Positions 4,853-5,099 of a stretch of DNA of 5,099 nucleotides are shown piece after piece. The stretch is from Methanosarcina sp. (lineage in GTDB: Archaea > Halobacteriota > Methanosarcinia > Methanosarcinales > Methanosarcinaceae). Under the pieces are notes generated by a model. It did not search any database and had not been told where the DNA came from. It saw only the letters and a list, made by a program, of their open reading frames with translations. How positions within the stretch are numbered: position 1 is the stretch's first letter; each line of letters starts with the position of its first letter. Both the position numbers and the translations under genes were made by a program. The DNA lies in assembly GCA_024280975.1 (NCBI GenBank), contig JAMXLQ010000094.1, positions 1-5,099 on the forward strand, written 5' to 3'.

Positions 4853-5019
4853 AAAAAATACTGCCAGGCGAAAGCAAAATTAGATATCAGCAAGGGCAAT
4901 ATTCAGATATTCTCATCAAGAATGGTAGTTCCATATTTATTATGGGTTCCCAGGAGGATGCAGAGGCTCTCTTCCTACTCCTCTTCCATCCATTTTATCA
5001 TATTTTGCCTAATCTATAA
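4825..5019 (+). CDS. Doubtful 64-residue frame overlapping the MEDS gene end
   Basis: The frame overlaps the last 28 bases of the MEDS gene in the +2 frame (4825 against 4268). A purine-rich AGGAAGG (4815-4821) lies 3 bases before its ATG, the sort of arrangement used in translational coupling. Its first two thirds look plausible (ILPGESKIRYQQGQ, then SSIFIMGSQEDAEAL), but the tail is an odd run of Leu, Phe, His and Pro and no domain is recognised. It may be a chance frame. Confidence 0.22.
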   Translation: MGENKKFHIKKILPGESKIRYQQGQYSDILIKNGSSIFIMGSQEDAEALFLLLFHPFYHILPNL

Positions 5020-5044
5020 TAAAATTTACATTCTTCCTCGTTCA

Positions 5045-5070
5045 CTAAAAAGGCGTGCGCCTTTGTTTAG
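5045..5070. terminator. Hairpin near the right edge
   Basis: AAGGC (5050-5054) and GCCTT (5059-5063) pair around GTGC. CTAAA (5045-5049) and TTTAG (5066-5070) extend the stem past a 2-base bulge, giving about 10 bp. It lies about 190 bases past the MEDS stop and 25 past the 4825-5019 frame. It could end rightward or leftward transcripts; the T-runs are short. Confidence 0.45.
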
Positions 5071-5099
5071 ATACTTGGCTTATTAAACAGATAAGTTAA

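Noticed and set aside
1..5099. CRISPR array, tRNA, rRNA, insertion sequence or phage genes
   Set aside because: No regularly spaced repeats, cloverleaf signatures, transposase motifs or phage-like gene runs were found on either strand.

Overview
The window looks like chromosomal DNA of a methanogenic archaeon close to Methanosarcina. The basis is an AT-rich, gene-poor layout, archaeal TATA boxes, strong GGAGG/GGTGA-type ribosome binding sites, a MEDS-domain protein of the kind common in that genus, a lipoprotein PstS, and a degraded dinB whose residues follow my recollection of the methanosarcinal DinB sequence. No species can be named from the sequence alone.

Layout. At 256-645 (minus) is a small secreted protein with 15 cysteines in its mature part. 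It has a perfect ribosome binding site, a hairpin straight after its stop, and an unusual leader: two imperfect copies of a ~40-bp block, 101 bp apart, with a strong hairpin between them. From about 840 to 1373 no convincing gene is seen, only a possible TAATG-coupled pair of very short frames. At 1441-1491 (minus) lies what looks like a complete miniature gene: TATA box, ribosome binding site, a 16-codon Lys/Pro-rich frame and a hairpin plus T-tract. At 1590-1734 (plus) is a decayed piece of a DinB-type (Y-family) DNA polymerase. Next comes an AT-rich control region with inverted repeats, then pstS (2098-3015, plus) with a dyad over its TATA box and a textbook hairpin/T6 terminator. No pstCAB genes follow, so the binding protein is orphaned here.

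The stretch 3235-3676 holds two abutting remnants: the middle of an APC-family amino acid permease with a one-base frameshift, then a DUF2795-like protein lacking its 5' end. From 3677 to 4267 I see no recognisable gene. At 4268-4852 (plus) is a MEDS-domain sensory protein that stops where related proteins often continue into PAS/histidine-kinase modules. A low-confidence 64-codon frame overlaps its end, and a hairpin lies near the right edge.

Overall, three intact genes (Cys-rich exported protein, PstS, MEDS protein) and a probable microprotein sit in a low-density region with at least three gene remnants. The genes do not form one operon or an evident pathway. PstS acts in phosphate capture and the MEDS protein probably in signalling; the Cys-rich protein and the microprotein have no known function. 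The most novel-looking items are the Cys-rich protein with its duplicated leader, and the 16-residue microprotein unit.
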